64,000 nucleotides of DNA from an uncultured Bacilli bacterium (GTDB lineage: Bacteria; Bacillota_I; Bacilli_A; RF39; UBA660). Both the position numbers and the translations under genes were made by a program. The DNA lies in NCBI GenBank assembly GCA_934120265.1, contig CAKOTU010000001.1, positions 70,219-134,218 of the forward strand, given 5' to 3'. Shown here piece by piece: positions 1-7,560 of the stretch (positions are counted from its first letter, which is position 1; each line of letters opens with the position of its first letter). Under the pieces are notes generated by a model. That model did not search any database. It saw only the letters and a list, made by a program, of their open reading frames with translations, and was not told the origin of the DNA.

Positions 1-1000
1 TGCTTGAGTCTTTCTTAACTCTATTTAAATAATTTTTACCTTTATCATTAAACCCTAAAACTCTTATATAAGTTATTTCTTTAAACTTATCTGCTTCATC
101 TTTTGTGAAGTTACACAATATATGAATTAACATTCTTGAAATTTTATTATAAGTATACCTTTTTGTTTTGATTTTAGAAATTAATTCATCTATTGTAGAA
201 ACATTATTTATATATTTTATTATACGATTTTCTATTCCTTCATCAACGGTTTGATATAAAGCTAGATTTTTATCACTATTAATTTTATATTTTAGTAATT
301 CAAATAATTTAGTATCAAAATTCTTTTTGTTTATATATTTATATGAAAAACTTGGAACATATTTTTTAAATCTTTTTTTATTTTTAATTAGATTTCTTAT
401 AGCACTAGCACTGATAATTTTATCATTTGCTTTTAAGCTATGATAGTCGTTAGTTCTTTTAATACTTACGGGAGTAATATTGTACTTATTTTTAATTATT
501 TCTTTTATGTAACTAAGACCTAATAAATCATTTGGATTATTAACACTTTTTCCTCCTAAATCTGTTAGAGCTTTATTCATAGCAGTAGGATAATTAATCC
601 CATTGTCCATATATTGTTTTACTAATTTGTCATATTTTTTACTTTTTAATTGAATTTTAGCAAGTTCTTTTAAAGTATCAATATTATTTGATTCGCTACC
701 AAAAACAATGTATTCACAGTTTAAATAATTAAGTAAAGAAAGACTGCCTTTGGCAAATATATCTGCAGACTGAGTGGAGAAAACAAATGGAAGTTCAATA
801 ACTAAATCTACTCCATAGTTGAGTGCTATTTTAGTTTTATCAAATTTATTTATAATACTTACTTCACCACGTTCTGTAAAGCTAGAACTTTGAATAAGAA
901 TAACTGTATGATCAGGGAACATTTCTTTAACTTTATTAATGTGATATAAGTGCCCATTATGAAATGGATTATATTCACAAATTATTCCAACGCTTTTCAT
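1..1000 (-). CDS. tmcAL: tRNA(Met) cytidine acetate ligase TmcAL (YlbM), 3' part cut off by window
   Basis: Start ATG is at 1000-998 and the reading frame stays open to the window edge, giving about 333 residues; the C-terminus lies outside. The N-terminus reads GIICEYNPFHNGHLYHI, the HxGH nucleotidyltransferase signature of the YlbM family, which activates acetate with ATP and forms N4-acetylcytidine at the wobble base of elongator tRNA-Met. The order ylbM, ylbN (yceD), rpmF is the same as in Bacillus subtilis, with tmcAL divergent here. Assignment rests on the motif plus synteny; the truncation is a window effect, not a broken gene. Confidence 0.9.
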   Translation of the reverse strand, partial: MKSVGIICEYNPFHNGHLYHINKVKEMFPDHTVILIQSSSFTERGEVSIINKFDKTKIALNYGVDLVIELPFVFSTQSADIFAKGSLSLLNYLNCEYIVFGSESNNIDTLKELAKIQLKSKKYDKLVKQYMDNGINYPTAMNKALTDLGGKSVNNPNDLLGLSYIKEIIKNKYNITPVSIKRTNDYHSLKANDKIISASAIRNLIKNKKRFKKYVPSFSYKYINKKNFDTKLFELLKYKINSDKNLALYQTVDEGIENRIIKYINNVSTIDELISKIKTKRYTYNKISRMLIHILCNFTKDEADKFKEITYIRVLGFNDKGKNYLNRVKKDSS

Positions 1001-1045
1001 AAAATCACCACCAATATAATAGCATACTTTAAAAAAATATAAAAC

Positions 1046-1074
1046 TTGCTTTTTAAAATAAAGTTATGTATAAT
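1046..1074 (+). promoter_or_regulatory. SigA-type promoter for yceD-rpmF
   Basis: TTGCTT (1046-1051), a 17-bp spacer and TATAAT (1069-1074). It sits about 20 bp before the chosen yceD start. Confidence 0.7.
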
Positions 1075-1093
1075 GATTCTTGTTGGTGATTAT

Positions 1094-1582
1094 ATGGAAT
1101 ATAATTTATTAAGATTAAAAAATGATTTAGATGAATTTATATTAATTGATGAAAGTTATTCATTTTCAAAAGAAGAACTAAAAGGAACTGATGTAATTAG
1201 TTTGAATGATGTTAAAGTAGTAGGTGAAATAACTAAAGACGCTATTGATGAAATATATTTAGATATCAATGTTAGTGGAACTTTAGTTTTACCTTGCGCT
1301 ATTACTTTAAAGCCAGTTAATTATCCCTTTGATATAAAAATCGAAGGAAATATTGATGAATTAGCTGGAGAAAATGAAAAAAGTGTAAAAAAAGATGAAA
1401 ATACACTTGATATTTTACCAATAATATGGGAAAATATATTAATGGAAATTCCCATGAGAGTTGTTAGTGAAGATGCTGAAGAGGAGTTATCTAATTTAGA
1501 AGGTAATGGTTGGAAAGTTATTACTGAAGAAGATGATGGCGAAATTAACCCAGAACTTGCTAAATTAAAAGATTTGTTATAA
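1094..1582 (+). CDS. yceD: YceD family protein (DUF177)
   Basis: A 162-residue acidic protein of the YceD/YlbN family, which in many bacteria is encoded directly before rpmF and is linked to large-subunit rRNA processing or accumulation. The ATG at 1094 is preferred over the upstream TTG at 1046 because it follows GGTGAT at the spacing used throughout the window and because 1046 falls in the promoter -35 box. The family core is seen around residues 60-80 (LVLPCAITLKPV, with the conserved Cys). It is 15 bp from rpmF and surely co-transcribed. Molecular function in Bacilli is not settled. Confidence 0.88.
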   Translation: MEYNLLRLKNDLDEFILIDESYSFSKEELKGTDVISLNDVKVVGEITKDAIDEIYLDINVSGTLVLPCAITLKPVNYPFDIKIEGNIDELAGENEKSVKKDENTLDILPIIWENILMEIPMRVVSEDAEEELSNLEGNGWKVITEEDDGEINPELAKLKDLL

Positions 1583-1597
1583 GAAAGAGGTGGAATC

Positions 1598-1789
1598 ATG
1601 GCTGTACCATTTAGAAGAGTTAGTAAAACAAGTGGAAGAATGAGAAGAACTCATTATAAAATTAGTGAAAATGGAACTACTAAGTGTCCAAAATGTGGTG
1701 CTGAAATAAGACCACACCGTGTATGTACTGAATGTGGAACTTACAAGGGAAAAGAAGTAATTAAGTCAAAAGAAGAAACAGCTAAATAG
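1598..1789 (+). CDS. rpmF: 50S ribosomal protein L32
   Basis: Sixty-three residues, normal for bL32. The N-terminus is [17 protein letters not shown], the typical basic start, followed by a zinc-ribbon with CPKCG and CTECG (four cysteines), so this is the zinc-binding form of the protein. AGAGGTGG precedes the ATG. Last gene of the yceD-rpmF operon; a hairpin with a T run follows at once. Confidence 0.97.
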   Translation: MAVPFRRVSKTSGRMRRTHYKISENGTTKCPKCGAEIRPHRVCTECGTYKGKEVIKSKEETAK

Positions 1790-1802
1790 TTGTTTTTTTT
1801 TA
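1777..1802 (+). terminator. Terminator of yceD-rpmF
   Basis: AACAGCT-aaat-AGTTGTT stem (one G-T pair) followed by a run of T; it overlaps the rpmF stop codon. Confidence 0.6.
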
Positions 1803-1812
1803 TTATTTTATG

Positions 1813-1821
1813 TGTTATAAT
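1813..1821 (+). promoter_or_regulatory. Extended -10 promoter for the dockerin-pilin gene
   Basis: TGTTATAAT is an extended -10 box 17 bp before the ATG; upstream lies a T-rich stretch with no good -35 box. Confidence 0.45.
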
Positions 1822-1837
1822 GAAACTAGGTGATAGT

Positions 1838-2641
1838 ATGAAGAAACGTGGTTTTACTTTAGTTGAATTATTAGCAGTGTTAGTTTTAATAGCTGCTATA
1901 TCCTTGGTTGTTTTTCCAAGTATAATAAATTATATCAACAATTCAAAAGGAGATATTAACGAAGTAACAAAACAAATGATAATAACTAGTGCTAATCAGT
2001 ATATGAGTGATAAATATCAACAAGAATTAAATGCATCTGTATGTTTTGATTTACAAACTTTAATTGATAACGAATATTTAGAAAAATCAACACTTACAAA
2101 TCAAGTTAGTAAAATAGATCCTAATACAACTTATATTCAAGCTGATTATGCTATTGATCCAGATTTAAAAACAGAGAAGTATATCATAAAAATTGTAACA
2201 AAATGTGTCACTTACGGTGATGTAAATTTAGATGGAAATGTAAATTCAACTGATTTTGATGCTTTAAAAACATATATAAAAGGTGGTTCTAGTTTATCGG
2301 AAGAAGCTTTTGCAAATGCTGATGTAACTTTAGATGGAAAAGTTGATATCATTGACTTAGCTGTTATAAGAGCAAGATTATCAAATACTTTAGCTGAATT
2401 TCCATTTAGTATAGATAGTGATAAGTTTAAATTTGGAGATTTGGATCTTGACGGAGAAGTTACAGAAAAAGATAGTGTAATGCTTGATAGATATATTGCT
2501 GAGTGGTTTGATTTTACATCATTACAAAAGATAGCCGCTGATCTTAACTTAGATGGAACGATAGATTCACAAGACTCATTAATCATGAGCAAATATTTGG
2601 CAAATTGGGCAGATTATAAGACTTTACCAAAACTTGATTAA
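1838..2641 (+). CDS. Pilin-like protein (class III signal) carrying four dockerin-type calcium repeats
   Basis: A 267-residue protein. The N-terminus, MKKRGFTLVELLAVLVLIAA, is a type IV prepilin methylation motif (cleavage after G, Phe+1, Glu+5) running into a hydrophobic helix. From about residue 127 there are four dockerin-like calcium loops: DVNLDGNVNSTD, DVTLDGKVDIID, DLDLDGEVTEKD and DLNLDGTIDSQD, each followed by a short helix, arranged as two tandem dockerin modules. Dockerins bind cohesins; none is visible in this window. The ATG at 1838 follows AGGTGATAGT and puts the basic residues directly before the GFTL motif. A pilin fused to dockerins is unusual; anchoring something to a fibre is inference. 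Confidence 0.82.
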   Translation: MKKRGFTLVELLAVLVLIAAISLVVFPSIINYINNSKGDINEVTKQMIITSANQYMSDKYQQELNASVCFDLQTLIDNEYLEKSTLTNQVSKIDPNTTYIQADYAIDPDLKTEKYIIKIVTKCVTYGDVNLDGNVNSTDFDALKTYIKGGSSLSEEAFANADVTLDGKVDIIDLAVIRARLSNTLAEFPFSIDSDKFKFGDLDLDGEVTEKDSVMLDRYIAEWFDFTSLQKIAADLNLDGTIDSQDSLIMSKYLANWADYKTLPKLD

Positions 2642-2675
2642 AAAAGTGTTGAAAATTTTCAACACTTTTTTAGTT
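2642..2675. terminator. Bidirectional terminator between dockerin-pilin gene and rodA
   Basis: AAAAAGTGTTGAAAATTTTCAACACTTTTTT forms a near-perfect 14-bp hairpin with A and T runs on both sides, serving two convergent genes. Confidence 0.85.
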
Positions 2676-3800
2676 TTTATAAACAATTGTTTCTTTTGAA
2701 ATATTAAAAATTATTCCACTCATAATCATATAGCTAAGTAAACTAGAACCACCATAGCTTATAAATGGCAAAGTTATACCTGTAATAGGAATTAGACCTA
2801 AAGTCATACCTATATTTTGTATTTGTTGATATAGCAACATTCCAACAATACCAGCAATAATATATTTATTAGTTTTATTGTTGGTTTTACTAGCTAGTAT
2901 TATTAATTTTATATCAAAATAAGCAATAATTATTAATAAAACTATTGATCCGATAAATCCTAAATTATTAGCAAATACAGCAAAAATAAAATCTGTTTGT
3001 GGTTCAGGAAAATAAATTGGGGTATGATTAAACCCGTACCCAAATAAACCTCCTGCGCCAATTGCGGCCATTCCGTTTTCAAGCTGATAACCACTAGAAC
3101 TAGACCAATCAAGTAATCTATCTATTCTAAGAAAAAAACTTGTTCCAAATATTTTAATAAAAAGATCATTATCAATAAAGTATATTCCGACGACTGATCC
3201 GATTAATAAGGTGATAATAATACCTAAAATAAAAAACCAACGCAACCTTATACCGGCAATAAAAAGCATTGTAATGGTTATTAGAATATAGATTAAAACA
3301 ACTCCTGTATCAGGTTGAAGAAATGTTAAAATGCTAGGTATTAATACTACTATTCCTATTTTCAAAAGAAAAAAGAATTCTTCTTTTACGGTTGGATTTG
3401 GATATCGTTCATTAAATTTGTTTATTAATACGCCTAAAGTTATTATTAGAATAATTTTCATAAATTCGCTTGGTTGAACAGCGCCAATTCCCGGAATAGT
3501 AAACCAACACTTTGATTCATGAATTGGCTTAGCAAACAAAAGAAGCCCAATTAGAGTTAAAACGCCAAATCCATATAACCACCATATATTTTTATAAATA
3601 AAATTATTTCCTATGAACATAATAAAGAAAGCCAAAACAAATCCTATTAAATACCAAATAGCCTGTTTTATAACTAAAGTATGCAAATAGCTCGGAAGTA
3701 GTTTTTGTGCACTATTGATAGTTAATAGACTGATTATAAAAAAACATATTATAGATATTAATAGTCCAAGATCAATTTTAAATATCTTATCAGTTTTCAT
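2670..3800 (-). CDS. rodA: Rod-shape SEDS peptidoglycan polymerase RodA/FtsW family
   Basis: A 376-residue integral membrane protein with about ten hydrophobic segments. The C-terminal signature GITLPFISYGGSSLLSYM and the QTDFIFAVFANNLGFIG stretch identify the SEDS family, which polymerises glycan strands from lipid II together with a class B PBP. RodA is chosen over FtsW/SpoVE on overall feel and a solitary location, so the subfamily is less certain than the family; in a spore former SpoVE is also possible. The start CAT at 3798-3800 has AGGTGAT upstream on the minus strand. Confidence 0.85.
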   Translation of the reverse strand: MKTDKIFKIDLGLLISIICFFIISLLTINSAQKLLPSYLHTLVIKQAIWYLIGFVLAFFIMFIGNNFIYKNIWWLYGFGVLTLIGLLLFAKPIHESKCWFTIPGIGAVQPSEFMKIILIITLGVLINKFNERYPNPTVKEEFFFLLKIGIVVLIPSILTFLQPDTGVVLIYILITITMLFIAGIRLRWFFILGIIITLLIGSVVGIYFIDNDLFIKIFGTSFFLRIDRLLDWSSSSGYQLENGMAAIGAGGLFGYGFNHTPIYFPEPQTDFIFAVFANNLGFIGSIVLLIIIAYFDIKLIILASKTNNKTNKYIIAGIVGMLLYQQIQNIGMTLGLIPITGITLPFISYGGSSLLSYMIMSGIIFNISKETIVYKN

Positions 3801-3853
3801 AAATCACCTCTGTATTTATTATTTACACAATATTAAAATGTATAAATTAAATG

Positions 3854-3883
3854 TTGCTAAAAAATATTTATTTATAGTATAAT
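3854..3883 (+). promoter_or_regulatory. Promoter for the EIIB-like gene
   Basis: TTGCTA, an 18-bp spacer and TATAAT (3878-3883). Confidence 0.55.
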
Positions 3884-3900
3884 ATATTAAGGTGATGAAA

Positions 3901-4215
3901 ATGCAATACATAAAATATTTAATAATAATTGTGGTTATGTTAATTATAGCTTTCTCAATTACAAAGACAAAGAAAAAAGATTATAAAATTGAGGTTAATA
4001 AATTGGTTGACTATCTTGGTGGAAAGAAAAATATCATTGATTATGAATTTAATAAATCAAGATTTATTGTAAAGTTAGAAAATATTGATATGGTTAATAA
4101 AGAAGCAATTCAAAAGATGGGAGCTCAAGGTATTGTTGAAATAGATAATCAATTAAAGATAATACTAGGTCCTGATGCTAAACAATTAAAAAAATATATA
4201 GATGACTTAAAGTGA
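3901..4215 (+). CDS. Membrane-anchored PTS EIIB-like domain lacking the phosphorylated cysteine
   Basis: A 104-residue protein with one N-terminal membrane helix (YLIIIVVMLIIAFSI) and a soluble domain that resembles the glucose-type EIIB fold: LVDYLGGKKNI at the start, KEAIQKMGAQGIVEI and LGPDAKQLKKYI at the end. In true EIIB domains a CxTR motif carries the phospho-cysteine; here the matching stretch is FNKSR, so Cys is replaced and phosphotransfer cannot occur by the known chemistry. No EIIA or EIIC is nearby. The start at 3901 is chosen because GGTGAT sits four bases upstream; GTG 3892 and ATG 3895 overlap that site. The role is unknown. Confidence 0.72.
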   Translation: MQYIKYLIIIVVMLIIAFSITKTKKKDYKIEVNKLVDYLGGKKNIIDYEFNKSRFIVKLENIDMVNKEAIQKMGAQGIVEIDNQLKIILGPDAKQLKKYIDDLK

Positions 4216-4236
4216 TAAAATTTATCACTTTTTTTC
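4209..4236 (+). terminator. Terminator after the EIIB-like gene
   Basis: AAAGTGATAAAATTTATCACTTT hairpin with a following T run; it overlaps the stop codon. Confidence 0.8.
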
Positions 4237-4240
4237 TTTT

Positions 4241-4283
4241 TTCGACAATATACGACATGCTAATAATGTATATTATTGTCGAG
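4241..4283. promoter_or_regulatory. Cluster of possible Spo0A boxes in an inverted repeat
   Basis: TTCGACA at 4241-4247 is an exact match to the 0A box (reverse complement TGTCGAA). TACGACA (4251-4257) lies ten bases further in the same orientation and TGTCGAG (4277-4283) is on the other strand; both differ at one base. The outer boxes form a 9-bp inverted repeat (4242-4250 and 4274-4282). It ends just before the ribosome binding site of the sensor kinase gene. Confidence 0.45.
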
Positions 4284-4293
4284 AGGTGATTAA

Positions 4294-5526
4294 ATGGATT
4301 ATATAGAAACCGTTATTCTTAACTGTATTTATATATTATTTCCACTATTTTTATATTTTTTATATTTCGCATATACAAAGGCCTTTGATAAAAATACAAC
4401 TAAAATTGTGTTAAATTTTTGTGTTCTATCTTCTTTTTATTTGGTAATAAAATTCGGCCCTGAAAACATATTACTTCGTTTACTTTTCTTAAATATTCCG
4501 ATTATATTAGCTTATTATTATGATAAAAAAATGAGTTCTATTTTATTATCAATATATATGATAATTATTTATTCTCATTTTAGTAATGATGTTTTAATGT
4601 TTATGATATTTAATTATATTATTTGCTTTTTGTTAAAATATAAAATCAATTCTTCTAAAATACATATTACTATTTTTACATTGTTTCAAATTATTAGTGT
4701 TTTAGTTCTAAAGTATAGTTTTAATGCTTTTAAAGATTTTTCTACTAATGATATAATTGTTAATTCTATAGTATTTATTATAACCAATCTAATTTGTTTA
4801 TTTTCATTAAAAAAAATAAAAGAAATAGTTAAATTAGAAATGACTATGAAAGAGTTAAAAAAAGAGGAACAAATAAGAACATCTCTTTTTAAAATAACAC
4901 ATGAAATAAAAAATCCTATAGCGGTATGTAAAGGATATTTAGATATGTTTGATATTAATAATAAAGATCATGCAAGAAAATATATTCCTATTATAAGATC
5001 AGAAATTAATCGTACGCTCATTCTTCTTCAAGATTTTTTAGATTGTAATCATTTAAAAGTAAATAAAGATATTTTAGATATTAATATGTTACTAAATGAT
5101 GTAGAAGAAGAGTGTAGGCCGCTTGTAAATAGTAAAAAGATTAATTTTATAAGCAATATTGATTATGATGAGGAACTTTATTTAGATGGTGATTATGAAA
5201 GATTAAAACAAGTTTTGGTAAATATTATTAAAAATAGTATTGAGGCTATTAAAGTTAAAGATGATAGTTATATTGAAATTAATAGCGATATTATTAATAA
5301 TAAAATACATATTGTAATTGAAGACAATGGAGAAGGTATAAAAAAAGAAGATTTAAAAAAAATACAAGAACCATTTTACACTACCAAGAAAGATGGCACA
5401 GGATTGGGTGTAACATTATCTTATGAAATAATAAAAGCACATAATGGCTCTATTACTTACACGTCTGTTTATCATAAATGGACCAAGGTAGAGATTGTTT
5501 TGCCACTTAATAAAGTTGATCTTTGA
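4294..5526 (+). CDS. Membrane sensor histidine kinase (possibly sporulation-type)
   Basis: A 410-residue protein. Residues 1 to about 180 are strongly hydrophobic with six or so membrane helices and no obvious extracellular sensor domain, recalling KinB-like kinases. The kinase core follows: H-box THEIKNPIAV (His near residue 204), N-box NIIKNSIEAI, G1 DNGEGI and G2 GTGLGV. No response regulator gene is adjacent, so it is an orphan kinase like those feeding Spo0F/Spo0A phosphorelays. Possible 0A boxes upstream support that link, but the pathway is inference. The ATG follows GAGAGGTGATTA. Confidence 0.85.
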   Translation: MDYIETVILNCIYILFPLFLYFLYFAYTKAFDKNTTKIVLNFCVLSSFYLVIKFGPENILLRLLFLNIPIILAYYYDKKMSSILLSIYMIIIYSHFSNDVLMFMIFNYIICFLLKYKINSSKIHITIFTLFQIISVLVLKYSFNAFKDFSTNDIIVNSIVFIITNLICLFSLKKIKEIVKLEMTMKELKKEEQIRTSLFKITHEIKNPIAVCKGYLDMFDINNKDHARKYIPIIRSEINRTLILLQDFLDCNHLKVNKDILDINMLLNDVEEECRPLVNSKKINFISNIDYDEELYLDGDYERLKQVLVNIIKNSIEAIKVKDDSYIEINSDIINNKIHIVIEDNGEGIKKEDLKKIQEPFYTTKKDGTGLGVTLSYEIIKAHNGSITYTSVYHKWTKVEIVLPLNKVDL

Positions 5527-5528
5527 CG

Positions 5529-5558
5529 TTGACTTTAAGATCATTTTGCCTGTATAAT
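5529..5558 (+). promoter_or_regulatory. Promoter for pilin-like gene A
   Basis: TTGACT, an 18-bp spacer and TATAAT (5553-5558). The leader is short, with TAGGAGG before the ATG and no G-tract element. Confidence 0.75.
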
Positions 5559-5583
5559 TAAGATGTAAATTATAGGAGGCCAT

Positions 5584-6546
5584 ATGAGAAAAAAAGGATT
5601 TACTTTGATAGAACTATTAGCAGTAATAATAGTACTAGCTGTTATAGCACTAATAATAACACCAATAGTAACAAAAACAATAAAGGATGCAAAAAAGGGA
5701 TCAGCTGAAATTGAAGCACAAAATTATATAAGGGCTGTACAATTCGCAATATCTAATTCAGAAATTATTAAGAAATCTATTCCGGATGGAAGGTATAACA
5801 TAGATAGTGATGGTAATTTAACGGGTACAGGTTTACCAGATGGAAAACTGGAAATAGATACAAATGGAGATAGACCAACGGGAGGAACAATAGTAGTAAA
5901 AAGTGGACAGGTAACAACTGATTCTGTTATAGAAGTGGGAAGTTATGAAGTTGCATACAATCCAGCAATAGATAGTTATGAAGCAAAAGAAAAAGGTACA
6001 TCATTAATTTGTGACTTACAAGAAGGAACAAGTCAAACAGTAGGAGCAAAATATACATGTCATTTAGATAATGATAGAACATTTTATGTATTAGAAACTT
6101 CTGGAGATAACGTAAGTTTAATAATGTCAGAAAATTTTACGGATGATACTGTATCAGCAACAGTAGGTTGGTGTATAGATGGAGTACGTAACAATACAAC
6201 ATGTAAAAACATAAATTCTAAAGATGAAGGAACACCATTAAAACATATACAGGATGTATTCGGTACAAAAGTAGTAGTAAGTTTCCCGACCGCAAGTCAA
6301 CTTGCAAAAGCATCAGGTAAAACATTTGATAATGCCGCAATTTCATTAACACCAACATGGCTATACGCTAATTTATTCGGTTATTCAATTCCATATGGAT
6401 ATTGGACTGCTTCCTATATGTCTAGCACTAGTGATCAAGCTTGGTATGTATCTAGTGATAGTAGTGTGAGTAACATCACTGTTGAACTTTCAAGCGTATT
6501 CGGTGTACGCCCAGTAATTACAATTTCAAAATCACAATTAAATTAA
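5584..6546 (+). CDS. Pilin-like surface protein A with a lectin-like C-terminal tail
   Basis: A 320-residue protein starting MRKKGFTLIELLAVIIVLAV, a type IV prepilin signal plus hydrophobic helix. Residues up to about 140 form a pseudopilin-like region shared with the proteins at 33310 and 53024 (PDGKLEIDTNGDRPTGGTIV). The last 49 residues run from GYWTAS through AWYV to GVRPVI, a pattern seen in C-type-lectin and formylglycine-enzyme-like folds. It should be exported by a type IV pilus or competence-type machine, but no peptidase, ATPase or platform gene is in the window. Codons end in A (ata, aca, gga, gta) far more often than in neighbouring genes. A hairpin with a T run follows. Confidence 0.8.
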   Translation: MRKKGFTLIELLAVIIVLAVIALIITPIVTKTIKDAKKGSAEIEAQNYIRAVQFAISNSEIIKKSIPDGRYNIDSDGNLTGTGLPDGKLEIDTNGDRPTGGTIVVKSGQVTTDSVIEVGSYEVAYNPAIDSYEAKEKGTSLICDLQEGTSQTVGAKYTCHLDNDRTFYVLETSGDNVSLIMSENFTDDTVSATVGWCIDGVRNNTTCKNINSKDEGTPLKHIQDVFGTKVVVSFPTASQLAKASGKTFDNAAISLTPTWLYANLFGYSIPYGYWTASYMSSTSDQAWYVSSDSSVSNITVELSSVFGVRPVITISKSQLN

Positions 6547-6553
6547 AAATAAG

Positions 6554-6587
6554 AATCATGAAATTTTAAAATTTTATGATTTTTTGT
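6554..6587 (+). terminator. Terminator of pilin-like gene A
   Basis: AATCATGAAATTTTAAAATTTTATGATT imperfect stem followed by TTTTT. Confidence 0.7.
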
Positions 6588-6651
6588 TTGAAATTATTAA
6601 AAATGTATACACAAAATTAAAAATATGGTAAAATGAATGTAGGGTGATGGT

Positions 6652-7197
6652 ATGACTGATTTATATGAAATAAAAACTGCACTTCATAATAATGAAGGAA
6701 TTAATCCAGATGTTAGAGATGATATCTTTGAATTAGTTGTAGTCTTTAATAATAAATTTCCTGCTGTTAGTTTGGAACATTTAAAAGAACATTTAAAAAC
6801 ATTGAAAATAAGAAAAGTAAATAAATTTTTAAATAATGATGTTTCTATGTATGATTGTAAAAATAATGTTTTATATTTTAACAAAGATAAAATGACTGAC
6901 GAATATGATTTCCGTCACATATTGATGTACGAACTAATTAATATTATTTCATCAAATGGTTTTCAAACTGGATTTAATAGTGAAGGAAGGTTTGAAGCTC
7001 TAAATACTGGTTATACTGAAATATTAGCTAACTTTTTAGTTGGTAATAATGGTTCTAAGTTAATTTATCCCAATGAAGCAGTTATGGCTAATATGATAGG
7101 TGTTATGGCTGGTGAAGATAAAATGTTTGATGCATATTTTAATAATGATGCTAAAGTATTATTACAAGCATTAACAGAAGTAGGGGTGGAGTTATGA
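6652..7197 (+). CDS. Unknown protein resembling an inactive zinc peptidase
   Basis: A 181-residue protein not recognised as a named family. Near residue 90 it has RHILMYELINII followed by FEALNTGYTEILANFL. This resembles the HExxH helix and downstream glutamate helix of gluzincin peptidases, but Tyr and Asn take the places of the two zinc-binding His, so it would be inactive if the resemblance is real. No signal peptide is seen. GGGTGATGGT precedes the ATG. Its stop overlaps the start of the next gene (ATGA), so both are translated together. The gene at 8589 has an intact motif of this kind. Confidence 0.65.
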   Translation: MTDLYEIKTALHNNEGINPDVRDDIFELVVVFNNKFPAVSLEHLKEHLKTLKIRKVNKFLNNDVSMYDCKNNVLYFNKDKMTDEYDFRHILMYELINIISSNGFQTGFNSEGRFEALNTGYTEILANFLVGNNGSKLIYPNEAVMANMIGVMAGEDKMFDAYFNNDAKVLLQALTEVGVEL

Positions 7198-7472
7198 CAT
7201 TTACAAATTTAAATGATAAAATGAATTACTATAGTGAAATAAGTAAAAAAACTGGAAAAAATAAATGGGATCAGGATGCTATTCAAAATGATCTTATAGA
7301 GATTGTTTCTAAATGCAATTTACCTGTGGAAAAGTTAGAAAGAATTGAATCATTTATGGTACGTGATAATGCTGCTTTAGATATGGAATCAAGTAGAAAT
7401 AAATCCTGCGAAGTATTTGACAAATTAGTAGCTATGAAAAAAGAAGAGGCAACTCTAACTAAACGCATGTAG
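7194..7472 (+). CDS. Small unknown protein coupled to the preceding gene
   Basis: Ninety-two residues, mostly charged helix, with no motif I recognise. The ATG overlaps the stop of the upstream gene by three bases (ATGA) and GGGGTGGAG lies just upstream, so translational coupling is likely. The pair forms a two-gene operon closed by a strong terminator. Confidence 0.7.
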   Translation: MTFTNLNDKMNYYSEISKKTGKNKWDQDAIQNDLIEIVSKCNLPVEKLERIESFMVRDNAALDMESSRNKSCEVFDKLVAMKKEEATLTKRM

Positions 7473-7476
7473 TGTG

Positions 7477-7503
7477 AAGTCCAATTAATTGGACTTTTTT
7501 TCT
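7477..7503 (+). terminator. Terminator of the two-gene unit
   Basis: AAGTCCAATTAATTGGACTT perfect palindrome followed by TTTTTTCTTT. Confidence 0.9.
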
Positions 7504-7530
7504 TTATAAGTAGATTTAAATTTATGTTTT

Positions 7531-7539
7531 TGTTATAAT
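7531..7539 (+). promoter_or_regulatory. Extended -10 promoter for queA
   Basis: TGTTATAAT lies 21 bp before the ATG; a weak TAGATT at 7511 could be the -35 box. Confidence 0.45.
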
Positions 7540-7560
7540 AGTGGCATTGGAAGTGAGATT

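Noticed and set aside
1321..1599. Minus-strand reading frame opposite yceD
   Set aside because: Shadow of yceD with a Ser-rich composition and no start signals.
6397..6546. A complete diversity-generating retroelement
   Set aside because: No reverse transcriptase, accessory protein or template repeat was found on either strand; only the lectin-like variable-tail pattern is present.
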